Assembly (NCBI RefSeq): GCF_007845675.1
Contig: NZ_VOBR01000001.1
Location: forward strand, 434,001-498,000
Direction of reading: 5' to 3'
Length of the DNA stretch: 64,000 bases
DNA from: Lentzea tibetensis
Lineage (GTDB): Bacteria > Actinomycetota > Actinomycetes > Mycobacteriales > Pseudonocardiaceae
Positions 8,480-20,500 of this stretch are shown piece after piece. How positions within the stretch are numbered: the stretch's first letter is position 1; every line of letters begins with the position of its first letter. A program made the translations under genes and the position numbers. The notes beneath the pieces were generated by a model that was given only the letters and a program-made list of their open reading frames with translations, searched no databases and was not told the DNA's origin.

Positions 8480-8768
8480 TTACGAGGGCCTCAAGACCGA
8501 GTCGATCAGGTAGACGGTGGCGTTGGCGGTGCACGCCGCTGCAGATCACGTTGGCGTCGTTGACCTACAGCGCGTTGCCGGTGCCGGTGATCTTGACGAC
8601 GCCGTTCCGCACGGTCGTCCGGTCGCCGACGATCTTGTGCGGCGCGATCTGGCCGGGCACCACGTGGTCGGTCAGGATCTTGGTCCGCAGCTTGTCGTCG
8701 GTCTTGAGAGTGTTGAGGGTGGCCGCGTCGATCTGCGCGAAGGCGGAGTCCGCCGGTGCGAACACATT
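8480..8768 (-). pseudogene. Fasciclin-domain protein, C-terminal fragment with nonsense and frameshift
   Basis: The minus strand reads NVFAPADSAFAQIDAATLNT, LKTDDKLRTKILTDHVVPGQ, then VVKITGTGNAL. A TAG follows in place of the expected Gln codon, then VNDANVICSGVH. A one-base change of frame leads to ANATVYLIDSVLRPS and a stop. This is the classic FAS1 order (H1 motif, DHVVPG, final V-YLID-VL). The N-terminal part and secretion signal are gone. The fragment is fused to a transposase N-terminus. Confidence 0.75.
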
Positions 8769-8897
8769 GCGGCTTATGCCGTAGTAGCGACAGGTCGCGG
8801 CCACATTGCCGCTGACTTCCTCGGCGTGACGCAGGACGGCCAGGCGCCGGCCCGCCCGCCTGGCCAGATCCTTTTCGCTCCATACACGGTCTGACAC
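8769..8897 (-). pseudogene. Transposase N-terminal HTH fragment fused to fasciclin remnant
   Basis: A GTG at 8897 with AAGGAG seven bases upstream begins [20 protein letters not shown] and reaches GNVAATCRYYGISR. This is the helix-turn-helix start of an integrase-core transposase of the kind whose next residues are QxYYxWLRR. Here homology breaks at GISR and runs in frame into the fasciclin fragment. The hybrid frame (8565-8915) is open but is a deletion product rather than a designed gene. Confidence 0.65.
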
Positions 8898-8955
8898 TCG
8901 GGGGCTCCTTGTCACTAGGAGCCCAGACTGTCAACAACCTCAGTCAGTTTTAGAC

Positions 8956-9489
8956 CTAGGGCACCATCCGCTCGAGCAGTGTCTGCCGCAGGTGGGTGAC
9001 CGACAGGTTGGCAAGCACTCGGTTCGCCGTGCTCTCGCCCTCGGCCAGCAGCCCTAGCAGAAGATGTTCCGTACCAACACAACTGTGCTTTCGGGACACC
9101 GACTCGCGCAGACCCCGCTCGAGAACCTCCTTGACCCTCGGGGTGAAGGGCAAGCGCGGGACCATCACCCGGCCCGGCCCGAAGGACTCGTCCGCCCGCC
9201 GGCGGACTTCCTCGACGTCGATACCGATCGCGGCCAACGCGTCGGCCGCATCGTGGCCGCCGGTTCCGTCCTCGCCCATCCCCTGCACAATCCGGAGAGT
9301 CTGTTCGCGGGCCGCGGCCACCTTCACGCCCCGCTCGTCGAGCACCGCGCCGGCCATGCCGTCCCGAACGTTGATCAAGCCGAGCAGGAGGTGCTCGGTG
9401 CCGATCCAACGGTGTCCGAGAGCGATCGCCTCGTCCTGCGCCGAGGAGATGGCATGCCTCGCCGGATCGGTCAGCCTCTCGAACGTCAG
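8956..9489 (-). CDS. Stand-alone Clp_N (double repeat) protein
   Basis: Two ClpA/ClpC N-terminal repeats are present. The first contains DPARHAISSAQDEA...WIGTEHLLLGLI, the second TPRVKEVLERGLRES...CVGTEHLLLGLLAEGES. No AAA+ module follows; the protein stops after ERMVP. Such ATPase-less Clp_N proteins are common in actinobacteria and are thought to bind ClpC substrates or adaptors, or phosphoarginine. Family homology begins at TFERLTDPARH, so translation probably starts at the CTG at 9489 (about 177 residues). The frame is open upstream to 9708 (ATG at 9687) without family similarity. A promoter-like TTGACG-17-AATATT lies upstream on the minus strand. Confidence 0.75.
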   Translation of the reverse strand: MTFERLTDPARHAISSAQDEAIALGHRWIGTEHLLLGLINVRDGMAGAVLDERGVKVAAAREQTLRIVQGMGEDGTGGHDAADALAAIGIDVEEVRRRADESFGPGRVMVPRLPFTPRVKEVLERGLRESVSRKHSCVGTEHLLLGLLAEGESTANRVLANLSVTHLRQTLLERMVP

Positions 9490-9706
9490 TGATCTGTCCC
9501 GCCAGCACAGCCGGACCGTCTTCAACGTCCACCTTGTCAGGATGTCCTGACCCCGCGATGTTGTCAAGAAACCCTGACACGCGGCGCGTCCGCACGGAGG
9601 ATCTCGCCGACCGACGAGAACGTTCCACAGTGGACCCACGCCGGGGCGCCGTGCGAGGCGAACATCGTCAACAACAGCGAACAGCATGGATGAAATATCC
9701 AAACAC

Positions 9707-9735
9707 AATATTCATTTGAGCGACCCTCACGTCAA
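9707..9735 (-). promoter_or_regulatory. Putative sigma70-type promoter for the Clp_N gene
   Basis: On the minus strand TTGACG (9730-9735) and AATATT (9707-9712) are separated by 17 bases in an AT-rich pocket, reading toward the Clp_N gene. Confidence 0.4.
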
Positions 9736-9838
9736 CTTGGTAACCGAGATACGAGACTGACGGGTCCAAACGGTCCATTCGGGTGATCCTCGAGAACGGG
9801 TCGCCGAACAGCGAGTCATCTCGATCTACCAGACTCAT

Positions 9839-9887
9839 ACCAATTGGTTACATCCCAATTGAATGCTCCGTTTGGCGGTCGTAGAAG
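9839..9887 (+). promoter_or_regulatory. Candidate operator/promoter of the peptide operon
   Basis: The palindrome ACCAATTGGT (9839-9848) is followed by a second CCAATTG (9855-9861). A weak promoter-like pair TTGAAT (9859-9864) and TAGAAG (9882-9887) with 17-bp spacing overlaps the second copy. This arrangement would suit regulation of transcription entering the operon at 10184. Sequence evidence only. Confidence 0.3.
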
Positions 9888-10183
9888 ACTGAAGGCTGCT
9901 GCCAACTTATGTCGGGGGCCGAACGGTCTAATCAAGCACCGCCCTCATACCCGGAGGCGATGACAGGAATTAGTCGACGTGCACGGCGCGCAACTTGTCG
10001 GATGAACGACCGGGGGGACCTGGCAGGGAAAATGGACAATCGGGGCCAGTTGAGACGAATGGCGAATCAGCCGTCGAACCGACGAGTCGTCTCGCGGGCG
10101 CGATGTCGTGACGTCTGAGCAGGGCTGCCGTGCCTCTTGCCGGTCATGCACGTCGACGAGTCGACCTGAAGGGTTCGAAGACC

Positions 10184-11485
10184 ATGTCGTTGGACACCGA
10201 CCTCATCCCGAGCGAGCTGGCGAGACTCGCGAGGGACAACCACGTTCCCGGCGCTCAACTCGCCATCCACCACCACGGCAGGACGCTGACCTGGGAGTTC
10301 GGCGAGGTGGAGCTCGGTACCGGCCGCACGCTCCAGCGGGACACCGCCGTTCCCGTCGGCTCCGTCACGAAGGCGTTCACCGCGACGCTCGCCATGTCGC
10401 TCGTGTCCGACGGCGACCTCGATCTCGACGTCCCGGTCACCGACCAGTTGCCCGAGCTCGCGGCTCTTCCGCCAGATCTCACGCTTCGCCATCTGCTCAG
10501 CCACACCGGCGGTCTGACCTCCGACTCCTCCCCGGACGCGACCACCTCGTTGCGGCGCCACGCGCTCGAGTGCTGTGAGCTGCCGCTCGTGCGGGCGCCG
10601 GGGACGTCGTTCTCCTACTCCAACGTCGGCTACATCGTCGCGGCCCGTCTCGTCGAGGCCATGACCGGCATGACCTGGGACGAAGCCGTCGACGCCGTCG
10701 TGCTCCAGCCGCTCGGCATCACGCCCGCGTTCGTGGGCCCGCCGGGATCAGCCAGGACGAGCCGTCCGATCGCCGCAGGTCACGCGATCAACCGGGCCAC
10801 GGGAGCCGTTCGCCCCGTGGAGCAGTCGCTGGCGCTCGCCGAGGCCGCCACCGGCGCGCTGGCGACCAGCGCCCTGGACCTCGTCGTGTTCGGCCGCATG
10901 CACCTCGTTGATGACGTCCACATCGTGGACGCCGCAAACCTCGCGATGATGCGCTCGCCGGTGCCCGGCGCGGACCCGTTCGGCCTGGCCGACGGCTGGG
11001 GCCTGGGACTGGCCACATTCCAAGGCGGGTGGCTCGGACACGACGGCACGGCCGATGGCACGTCCTGCCACCTGCGAATCCACCCCGAAAGCGAGACCGT
11101 AGTCGCACTGACATCGAATTCCAGCTCGGGGTTCGGAGTGTGGAAGCAGCTCGTCGGAATGCTGCACGGCATCGGGTTCGAAGTCGGTGACCACCACCCC
11201 GTCTCCGACAATCTGCACCCGATGCCGTCACCAACTGGGTGCCTCGGTCGTTACGTCAACGGGGACACGGAGTATTCGGTCGTGTCCGCCGCGAATGATG
11301 ACAGGTTGCGCCTCGCCGTCGATGGCGAGCTGTCCGCACAATTAACGGTCTACGACGGGTTGATGTTCTCCATCGGCGACCTCGTCACCGGACAGCACGT
11401 TCAGTTCGGGCGTTTCCTGGGCAATCCGTCTGGACGCGTGGACGGTATCCAGATAACTGGTCGGCTGGCCTCCCGAACGAGCTAA
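10184..11485 (+). CDS. Stand-alone beta-lactamase-fold peptide cyclase (candidate PBP-type thioesterase, SurE-like)
   Basis: From ATG 10184 the protein is 433 residues. It has the penicillin-binding-protein active-site set: S60-V-T-K63 (SxxK), Y145-S-N147 (YxN) and H286-D-G288 in the position of the KTG box. The SurE thioesterase of surugamide biosynthesis has a closely similar spacing (Ser63, Lys66, Tyr154, His305). There is no signal peptide, which argues for a cytosolic partner rather than a cell-wall enzyme. The C-terminal 110 or so residues (from [14 protein letters not shown]) resemble the lipocalin-like domain of this group. It is the first gene of an operon whose NRPSs lack any TE domain and end in an epimerase, so it most likely offloads and cyclises the finished peptide. 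D-aminopeptidase or esterase activity is the alternative. RBS is weak (GAAGGG about 10 bases upstream). Confidence 0.82.
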   Translation: MSLDTDLIPSELARLARDNHVPGAQLAIHHHGRTLTWEFGEVELGTGRTLQRDTAVPVGSVTKAFTATLAMSLVSDGDLDLDVPVTDQLPELAALPPDLTLRHLLSHTGGLTSDSSPDATTSLRRHALECCELPLVRAPGTSFSYSNVGYIVAARLVEAMTGMTWDEAVDAVVLQPLGITPAFVGPPGSARTSRPIAAGHAINRATGAVRPVEQSLALAEAATGALATSALDLVVFGRMHLVDDVHIVDAANLAMMRSPVPGADPFGLADGWGLGLATFQGGWLGHDGTADGTSCHLRIHPESETVVALTSNSSSGFGVWKQLVGMLHGIGFEVGDHHPVSDNLHPMPSPTGCLGRYVNGDTEYSVVSAANDDRLRLAVDGELSAQLTVYDGLMFSIGDLVTGQHVQFGRFLGNPSGRVDGIQITGRLASRTS

Positions 11486-11502
11486 ACATTAATTTTCTCA
11501 AT

Positions 11503-11520
11503 CACGGCACCGGTGCCGTG
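11503..11520. promoter_or_regulatory. 18-bp perfect palindrome between the cyclase and the first NRPS gene
   Basis: CACGGCACCGGTGCCGTG is perfectly self-complementary and follows an AT-rich stretch (11486-11500), 17 bases after the cyclase stop. It has no loop, so an operator is at least as likely as an attenuator. Confidence 0.4.
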
Positions 11521-11566
11521 GTCAATCCTCGCGCGCCCCTGCACGCGCTGAAAGGTCGTGGCTTCG

Positions 11567-14500
11567 ATGGCTTCTCCCGACACCGTCACCCCGTCCGCCG
11601 GCGCCGCGTCGCTGCCGCCGGACAGCTGGAACGACACCGGCCGCGACGTCGCATGGACCACGCTCACCGGTCTGATCGAGGCGCAGGCGCTGACCAGGCC
11701 GGACGCCACCGCAGTGATCCACCCCGGCGGCCGGCTGACCTTCGCCGAACTCGACGCGCGCGCGAACCGGCTGGCCCGCCTGCTGATCCGCCGCGGCGCC
11801 GGTCCCGAAGGGATCGTCGCGGTGGCACTGCCGCGCTCGGTGGACATTGTGGTGGCGGAGCTCGCCGTGCTGAAGGCGGGCGCCGCATTCCTGCCGATCG
11901 ACCCGGACTACCCGGCCGACCGCATCACGTTCATGCTCGACGACGCCCGGCCCGTGCTGGTGATCACCCGGCCTCGATCGCCGAGAGACTGCCCGGTCAG
12001 GACCTCCTCACCGTGGACGACTTGTCCACAGTGGACGAGGACGGGCCGCCAGGGGTCACACCGCTGCCCGAACACCCGGCGTACGTGATCTACACCTCCG
12101 GCTCGACCGGAAGACCCAAGGGCGTCGTCGTGTCCCACCGCGGCATCGCCAGCTTCGCCGCGGCCGAGATCCACCACTTCCAGGTGAAGCCCGGCGACCG
12201 GATCCTGCAGTTCTCCTCCCCGAGCTTCGACGCCTCCGTGCTGGAACTCTGCATGTCGCTTCCCGCGGCAGCGGCACTCGTCGTGCCTCCGCCGGGGCCG
12301 TTGCTCGGTCAGCACCTCGCCGACGTTCTCGCCGAGGAGCGGATCACCCACGCGTTGATCCCGCCGGTCGCGCTGGCCACGGTGCCCGACGTCGCACTCC
12401 CTTGCTTCCGCAGCCCGATCGTCGGCGGCGACGCCTGCACGGCCGAGCTGGTCGAACGCTGGGCGCCGGGCCGCCGCCTCATCAACGCCTACGGCCCGAC
12501 GGAGTCCACAGTGGTCACCACGTGGAGCGAGTCGCTGTCGCCGGGCGGTCCGCCCCCGATCGGCAAGCCGATCTGGAACACGAAGGTCCACGTCCTCGAC
12601 GGCGATCTCACCCGCGTGCCGATCGGCACGCCCGGTGAGCTGTACGTCAGCGGCAGCGGCCTCGCCCGCGGCTACCTCAACCGGCCGGGCCTCACCGCGC
12701 AACGGTTCGTGCCGAACCCGTTCGGCGCTCCCGGCGAACGCATGTACCGGACCGGTGACCTGGTGCGCTGGAACGCGGCGGGCGATCTCGAGTTCGTCGG
12801 TCGGACGGACCACCAGGTCAAGATCCGCGGCTTCCGCATCGAGCCCGGTGAGATCGAGGCGGTGCTGCGCCGGTTCGGTGATGCCGTGGTCGTAGCCCGC
12901 GAGGACAACGGCCACAAGCGGCTGGTCGCCTACGTCGTCCCCAGCAACGGGCACCGGCCGCTACCTGACGAACTGCGCACGTTCGTCGCCGAGCGGCTCC
13001 CCGCACACATGGTGCCGTCCGCATTCGTCGTGCTCGACCAGTTCCCGTTGAGCCCCAACGGAAAGCTGGACCGCTCGGCATTGCCGGAACCGGTCCGCGT
13101 CACCGGCCGCACGGCATCGGGCAGCAGCGCGGAGCAAGTCATCGCGGACATCTGGGCGGAAACGCTCGGCGTCGACCAGGTCGGCGTCGACGACGACTTC
13201 TTCCACCTCGGCGGTGACTCGATCCTCGGTGTCAGGGTGCTCTCCCGCGTCCGCACGCACTTCGGCGTGGACCTGCCGCCACGGGCGGTCTTCGATGCTC
13301 GCACGGTCGGACGGCTCGCCGCGCTCGTGCCGTCGCAACGCTCGAGCGGAGACACCGACCGGGTCACGCGCGCTCCGCGAGGCGTGGTGCTGCCGCTGTC
13401 CCCGGCGCAGCAGCGCCTGTGGTTCCTCGACGACCTCACCGCGGGCGGCGTCGAGTACAACACCGGCGTCGGCCTGCGGCTGTCCGGGCCGCTGGACGTC
13501 GGGACCCTGCGCGCGGCGCTCGACGCACTCGTCCGCAGGCACGAGTCGCTGCGCACCACGTTCGACTCCGTTGCCGGAGAAGGTGTGCAGCTCGTGGCCG
13601 AGTCGGGCGAGATCCCGTTGCGCGAGGTCGAGACGACCGAGGTGGACGACGTGCTGGCCGACGAGCTGCGCCGGCCGTTCGACCTGCGGCAGGGACCGCT
13701 GACCCGAGCTGTGCTCGTGCGCGTCGCCCCGGCCGAGCACGTGTTGCTGCTGTGCCAGCACCACATCATCACCGACGGCTGGTCGGTGTCGTTGCTGGTC
13801 GACGAGCTCGCGGAGCTCTACGGGGGTGGCGAGCTGCCCGAGCTGGAGATCCAGTACCCGGACTTCGCCCTGTGGCACAGCAACCGGCTCGACGTCACCG
13901 AGCACCTCCCCTACTGGGAGCGCCAGCTGGCCGGCATCGAAACGCTCAACCTCCCGACCGACCGGCCACGTCCCCGGCTGCGCACCACCGCGGGTGCGGT
14001 GCACCGCCGCGATCTAAACGCCGATCTGGTTCGCGCACTGACCGACGCGAGCCACGAGCGCAACGCAACGCTGTTCATGACCCTCTCCGCGGCAGTGCAG
14101 GTGTTGCTGTCCCGATACACCGGTCAGTCCGACATCGCGATCGGCACGGTGAGCTCGGGCCGCACCCGCACCGAACTGGAGGCACTCGCCGGCTTCTTCG
14201 TCAACACCGTGGTGCTGCGCTCCACCGTGGACAACTCGGCCACGTTCACCGAGTTCCTCGCCGACGTGCGCGAGACCGTGCTGGAGGCGTTCGCGCACGA
14301 CGAGCTCCCGTTCGACCGGCTGGTCGAGTCGCTGCAGCCGGAACGCGACCCCAGCCGCACACCGCTCGTGCAGGCGTTGGTGGTGCTGCAGAACGCCATC
14401 GTCCGGCCGCGTGAGACCGCGGGCCTGCGCATCGGCGAGTACGACCTGCCGCGGCACTCCGCCCGGTTCGACCTGGTGGTGGAGTTCTTGCCCAGGGACA

Positions 14501-17500
14501 ACGGTCTGAACCTCGCGATCGAGTACAACACCGACCTCTTCGACCTGGGCACGATCGAGCGGATGGCCGGGCACCTGGAGGCGCTGCTCACCGGCATCGT
14601 CGCCGGCACGGACCGCCCGCTGGCCGAGATCTCGTTGCTGGGCGAGGCCGAACGGCAGCAGGTGCTGCACGGATGGAACGACACCGGTTCCGGCACCGAG
14701 CCCGCGGTGCTGCCTGACCTGTTCGAGGCCCAGGTGGCGCGAACGCCGGAGGCCATCGCGGTCACGGCCTGCGGCATCACCCTGACCTACGACGAGCTGA
14801 ACCGGCGGGCGAACCACCTGGCGCGGTTGCTGGCCGAGCGCGGTGCAAGACCGGAGCGGTTCGTGGCTGTCTCGTTGCCGCGCGACGAGAACATGATCGT
14901 CGCACTGCTCGCCGTGCTCAAGACCGGGGCCGCGTACCTGCCGATCGACCCGTCCTATCCGCAGGATCGGATCGCCTTCATGCTCGATGACGCCGAGCCG
15001 GTGTTCGTGCTGACGAGCGACGAGCTCCAGCGCCTGTCCGCGGTCGACGTGCCCGACGACGACGTCGAGCGCTCGGTGCTGCCGTCGCAACCTGCGTACT
15101 GCATCTACACGTCGGGCTCCACCGGCCGTCCCAAGGGTGTCGTGATCGCGCACGAGAGCGCCGCAGACCTGGTGACCTGGGCGGCTCACGACTTCGGTGC
15201 CGAGGGGCTCGCGCACGTCGTCGCATCCACGTCGTTGAACTTCGACGTGTCGGTGTTCGAGATCTTCTGCCCGCTCCTGCTGGGCGGCCGCATCGAGGTC
15301 GTCGACAACGTGCTGGCGCTGGCCGACCAGCCTGCCGGCCGGGTCAGCCTGATCAGCGCGGTGCCGTCGGCGTTCGCCCAGGTGATCGGCGACGTGTCGG
15401 TGAAACCGGACAACGTGGTGCTGGCGGGCGAAGCCCTGTCGGCGCGGGCGGTGCGCGAGATCCGGGCGACGCTGTCCGGCAGCCGGATCTCGAACATCTA
15501 CGGCCCGACCGAGGCGACCGTGTACGCCACGGCTTGGTACGACGACGGTCAGGACCGGACGCCGCCGATCGGCAGGCCGATCCGGACGATGCGGGCTTAC
15601 GTCCTCGACGCGACGCTGCGTCCGGTGCCCGTCGGTGTGCCGGGTGAGCTGTTCCTCGGCGGTCGCGGGCTGGCGCGCGGCTACCTCAATCGGCCGGGGC
15701 TGACCGCGGAACGGTTCGTGGCGAACCCGTTCGGCGAACCCGGATCCCGGCTCTACCGCACCGGTGACGTGGTGCGGTGGAACGCCGCCGGGGAGATCGA
15801 GTACCTCGGCAGGACCGACCACCAGGTGAAGATCCGCGGGTTTCGCATCGAGCTCGGAGAGGTCGAGTCCGCGCTGCTGCGCCACGACGCGGTGGCCGAG
15901 GCGGTGGCCGTCGTCGTGGAGACGTCTGGTCACAAGAGGCTGGTCGCACACGTGGTGCCGGTGCCAGGAGCGCGGATCTCCACACCGGAGTTGCGCGAGT
16001 TCGTCGGCCAGACGTTGCCGGACTACATGGTGCCGTCAGCCGTCGTCACGCTCGAGGCGTTGCCGCTCAACCCCAACGGCAAGCTCGACCGCAACGCGCT
16101 GCCTGCGCCGGACTGGAGCGCGAGCGCTGGTCACGTCGCACCGCGCACCGAGACCGAACGGGTTCTGGTGACGATCTTCGCCGAGGTGCTCCGGGTGGAC
16201 GCTCTCGGGGTCGAGGACAACTTCTTCGAGCTGGGCGGCGACTCGATCCTCAGCATCCAGGTGGTGTCCAGGGCCCGGCAGGCCGGGTTGGCACTCACGT
16301 CCAAGGACGTCTTCCAGCACCAGACCATCGCCGCTCTCGCCGAGCATGTGACCGAAGCCGCTCCCGAGGAGGTTCCGCAGGGAGCGGTCACCGGGTGGGT
16401 GCCGCTCACCCCCGCGCAGCGATGGGGGTTCGAGACCAACCCCCTGCGGCCGCACCACTTCAACCAGGGACTGCTGCTGGAACTCGCCGACGACCTGGAC
16501 GAGAGCGCTCTCCGGGCGGCGCTGGACACCTTGCTCGAGCATCACGACGCGTTGCGGATGCGGTTCGAGCGGATCAACGGCGAGTGGGTGCAGCACAACG
16601 CATCCCCGCAACCGACCACCGTGCTCGCACGACACGTGGTGTCCACTGCGGACGAGATGCGGACGATCGCCGACGAGACGCACGCGAGCATCGACCTCAA
16701 CAGCGGCCCGCTGCTCAAGGCCGTGCTGTTCGACCTCCCCGATCGCCGCGTCCTGTTCGTCGCGGTGCACCACCTGGTCGTTGACGGCGTGTCGTGGCGC
16801 ATCCTGCTGGAGGACCTGCGAACCGCGTATGAGGGCCGTCGACTCCCGCCGAAGACCACGTCGTTCCGCGACTGGGCGCGCACCCTCGCCGAGACGCCGG
16901 TGCTGCGAGAGGAACGCGAGTACTGGGCCGACGTGGAGTCGTTACCGGTGCCGGTTGACAGGGCAGGCGCCAACACCGTGGCGTCGACCTGCGCCGTGAC
17001 CGTCCGGCTGGACGCCGCCGAGACGAAGGCGTTGCTGCAGGACGTCCCCGGTGCGTACCGCACGCAGATCAACGACGTGCTGCTGAGTGCACTCGGCCGG
17101 ACACTGAGCCGTTGGACCGGGCGCGACCACGTCCAGGTCAACCTCGAAGGCCACGGGCGGGAGGAGTTCCTCGGCGACGTCTCCCGCACGATCGGCTGGT
17201 TCACCGCGATCTTCCCGGTCACGCTGGACGCGTCCGGTGACGGCTGGGACGCGGTGCTGAAGTCGGTGAAGGAACAGCTGCGCGCCGTGCCGCGCCGGGG
17301 TGTCGGCTACGGCGTGCTGGACGAGCAGATCACGCCACACGTCAGCTTCAACTACCTCGGCCGGTTCGACCTGCCCACCGGGCTGTACCGCAGGCTCCAC
17401 GGCCAGCTCGAGCTGAGCGCCGATCCGGCGGAGTCACGCCCCCACTTGCTCGACGTCGTGGGCCGCGTTGACGACCGGTGCCTCGAGTTCACCTGGTTCT

Positions 17501-20500
17501 ACAGCGACGAGGTGCACGACGAGGCCACGGTCCGCAGACTGGCTGACGAGATGATCGGCGCGGTCCGCGAGATCGTCGCGCACTGCACCAGTCCGGGCGC
17601 CGGCGGGCGTACGCCGTCCGACTTCCCGCTCGCGCGGCTCGACCAGTCGACGGTGGACCGGCTGTGCGGCCACAGCTGCACTGGCGACGACGTCGAGGAC
17701 ATCTACCCGCTCACCCCCACGCAGGCAGGCATGGTGTTCCACCGGCTGGCGCGCCGGGACTCGGCGGCGTACTTCCAGCAGATCACCTTCGTCGTCGACG
17801 CTCACATCGACGACCTCGCCGAGGCGTGGCAACGCGTGGTCGACCGGACCACGGTGCTGCGCTCGCACGTCGTGTGGGAAGGCGTGGAGGAACCGCTGCA
17901 GGTGGTCCAGCGCTCGGCGACCGTACCGATCGTCCGACTCGACTGGACGAACGCGAACCGGGACGAGGAGCTGACCGCGCTGCTCGCCCGCGACCGGGCA
18001 CGGGGCATCGACCTCGGGCGGGCGCCGCTGATGCGGATCACGCTGGCCCAGCTCCCTGACGACGAGGTCCAGGTGCTGTGGACGTTCGACCACGTGACCC
18101 TCGACGGCTGGAGCCTGTTCGGCGTTCTCCTCGAGGTGTTGCGGGGTGAGTCGGTGACACGACGCCCGTTCCGCGACTACGTCGACTGGCTCAGCCGCCA
18201 GGACCAGCACGAAGCCGAGCAGCACTGGCGCCAGGTCCTGCACGACCTCGCCGAGCCCACCACCCTGCCCTACGACGGGCAGCCCGGCCACACCCCGGAG
18301 TCCTCGGCGTCCGTGCGTGCGGCGTTGCCCGCCGAGCAGTCCACGCGGTTGCGGGAGGTGGCGCAACGCAACGGACTCACTCTGAACACGATCGTCCAGG
18401 GCGCCTGGGCGGTGCTGTTGTCCCGGTACAGCGGGCAGCGCGACGTCTGCTTCGGCGCCACGGTCTCCGGTCGCCCGGCCGACCTGCCGGGTGTCGAGTC
18501 GATCACCGGCTTGTTCATCAACACCATCCCGGTGCGCACCGACGTCCACAGTGGACAGCCCGTGTCGTCCTGGCTGAGCGATCTCCAGGCGGCGCAGAGC
18601 GAGGCGCGGCGGTTCGAGCACGTCTCGCTCAGCCAGCTGCGGGCGTGGACCGCGTTGCCGGAACGCGTCAACCTGTTCGACAGCATCGTGGTGTTCGAGA
18701 ACTACCCGATCACCGGACTCGGTGTGCGCGACCTGAGCGGGATCGAGGTGACCAACTACCCGCTCGCTGTCGTCGCCTATCCCGGCGAGCAGCTGTCGTT
18801 CACGCTCGGCTACGACCCGACGCTGTTCGAACTGGGCACCGTCGAACGGCTCGCCGAGCACTTGCTGGGACTGCTCGGCGGCATCGCCGACGACCCGCGG
18901 CGCCTGGTCGCCGACCTGCCGATGCTGACCGACGACGAGCTGCGCCGCGTCCTCGTTGAGTGGAACGACACCGCCCACGACCTGCCGCAGGCGTCCGTGC
19001 CCGAACTGTTCGCCGACCAGGTCCGGCGCTGCCCCGATGCGCCGGCGCTGATCACCGACGACGGCGAGCTCGGCTACGCCGAACTGGACCGGCGTGCCAA
19101 CCAGCTGGCCAACCGCCTCGTGGAGCTCGGCGTGCGGCCCGAACAGCCCGTCGCGCTGCTGATGGGCCGCTCCGTCGACCTCGTGGTCGCGGAACTGGCC
19201 GTGCTGAAGGCTGGCGGGACGTACGTGCCGTTGGACGTGCGTGCGCCCGCACCGCGGCTGCGTCTGCTGCTCCGCGAAACAGGGGCCACCGTGTTGCTCA
19301 CCGACCGGGCGTGGGAGACGCCGACACGAGAGGTGCACGACGGGGCCGTCGTCGTGGTCGACGCCGACCCGTCGCTGTCCGCCGAGTCGACGGCCGCGCC
19401 GTGCGTGACCGTGCACCCGGACAACATCGCCTACGTCATCTACACCTCCGGCTCGACGGGGCGCCCGAAGGGTGTCGCGGCACGGCATCGCGACGTGGTG
19501 GCGCTCGCGGTCGACCGCCGGTTCCGCGGCGGTGCGCACGACCGGCTGCTGCTGCACTCACCGCAGGCGTTCGATGCCTCGACCTACGAGCTGTGGGTGC
19601 CGCTGCTGAACGGCGGGCAGGTGGTCGTCGCGCCGCCCGGTGACCTCGATGTGCAGGTGCTGCGCGACGCCATCACGCGGCATGGCGTGACCAGTGTGTT
19701 CCTCACCTCGGGCCTGTTCCGCCTGGTGGCCCAGGAGGCCCCCGACTGCCTCACCGGTGCGCGCGAGGTGTGGACCGGTGGTGAGATCGTCCCGGCCGAC
19801 GCGATGCGCCGCGTGCTCGAGGCGTGCCCCGGTCTGCAGGTCGTCGACGTCTACGGGCCGACCGAGACCACGACCTACGCCACCCAGCGCGGAATGTCCA
19901 CTGTGGACGATGTGCCGGACGTGGTGCCCATCGGACGGCCGCTGGACAACACGCGTGCCTACGTGCTCGACCAGGACCTGCGGCCGGTGCCGCCGGGTGT
20001 GCCGGGTGAGCTGTACATCGCCGGCGCCGGGCTCGCACGCGGATACCTCCGTCAGCCGGGCCTCACCGCGGAACGGTTTCCGGCCAACCCGTTCTCGCCG
20101 GGTGAGCGCATGTACCGCACCGGCGACGTGGTGCGGTGGACCGACGACGGCGAGCTCGAGTTCGTCGGCCGCACGGACGACCAGGTCAAGATCCGCGGCT
20201 TCCGGATCGAACTCGGCGAGGTCGAGGCCGCGCTCGCGCGCCACCACGACGTGGCCGAGGCCGTAGCCGTCGTGCTGCACGACGACGCGGGTCGCAAGCG
20301 GCTCGTCGCGTATGTGGTCGGTGAGACCGCCGGCCTGCGGGAGTTCCTGAGCCGGACGCTGCCGGACTACATGGTGCCGTCGCTGTTCATCGCCGTGCAA
20401 CGCCTGCCGCTCAACGTGAACGGCAAGGTCGACCGGAACGCCCTGCCCTCGCCGGAGTGGGGCTCGGGCGCCGGATACGTGGCGCCGCGGTGCGCACCGG

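Larger units (their letters stand above)
9490..10183. other. 694-base intergenic region upstream of the peptide operon
   Basis: No supported gene. The left part is the leader (or an extended N-terminus) of the Clp_N gene. The right part would hold the promoter of the plus-strand operon starting at 10184. It is less GC-rich than its surroundings around 9690-9720 and 9830-9865. Short frames here lack RBS and family signatures. Confidence 0.5.

Noticed and set aside
9909-10118. 69-codon plus-strand frame before the cyclase gene
   Set aside because: No RBS, low-complexity Arg/Asn-rich product, no homology pattern.
11518-11970. Arg/Pro-rich N-terminus obtained by reading the first NRPS in its main frame from 11518
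   Set aside because: It is the out-of-frame shadow of the first A-domain segment; the true sequence lies in the other register until the single-base gap near 11970.
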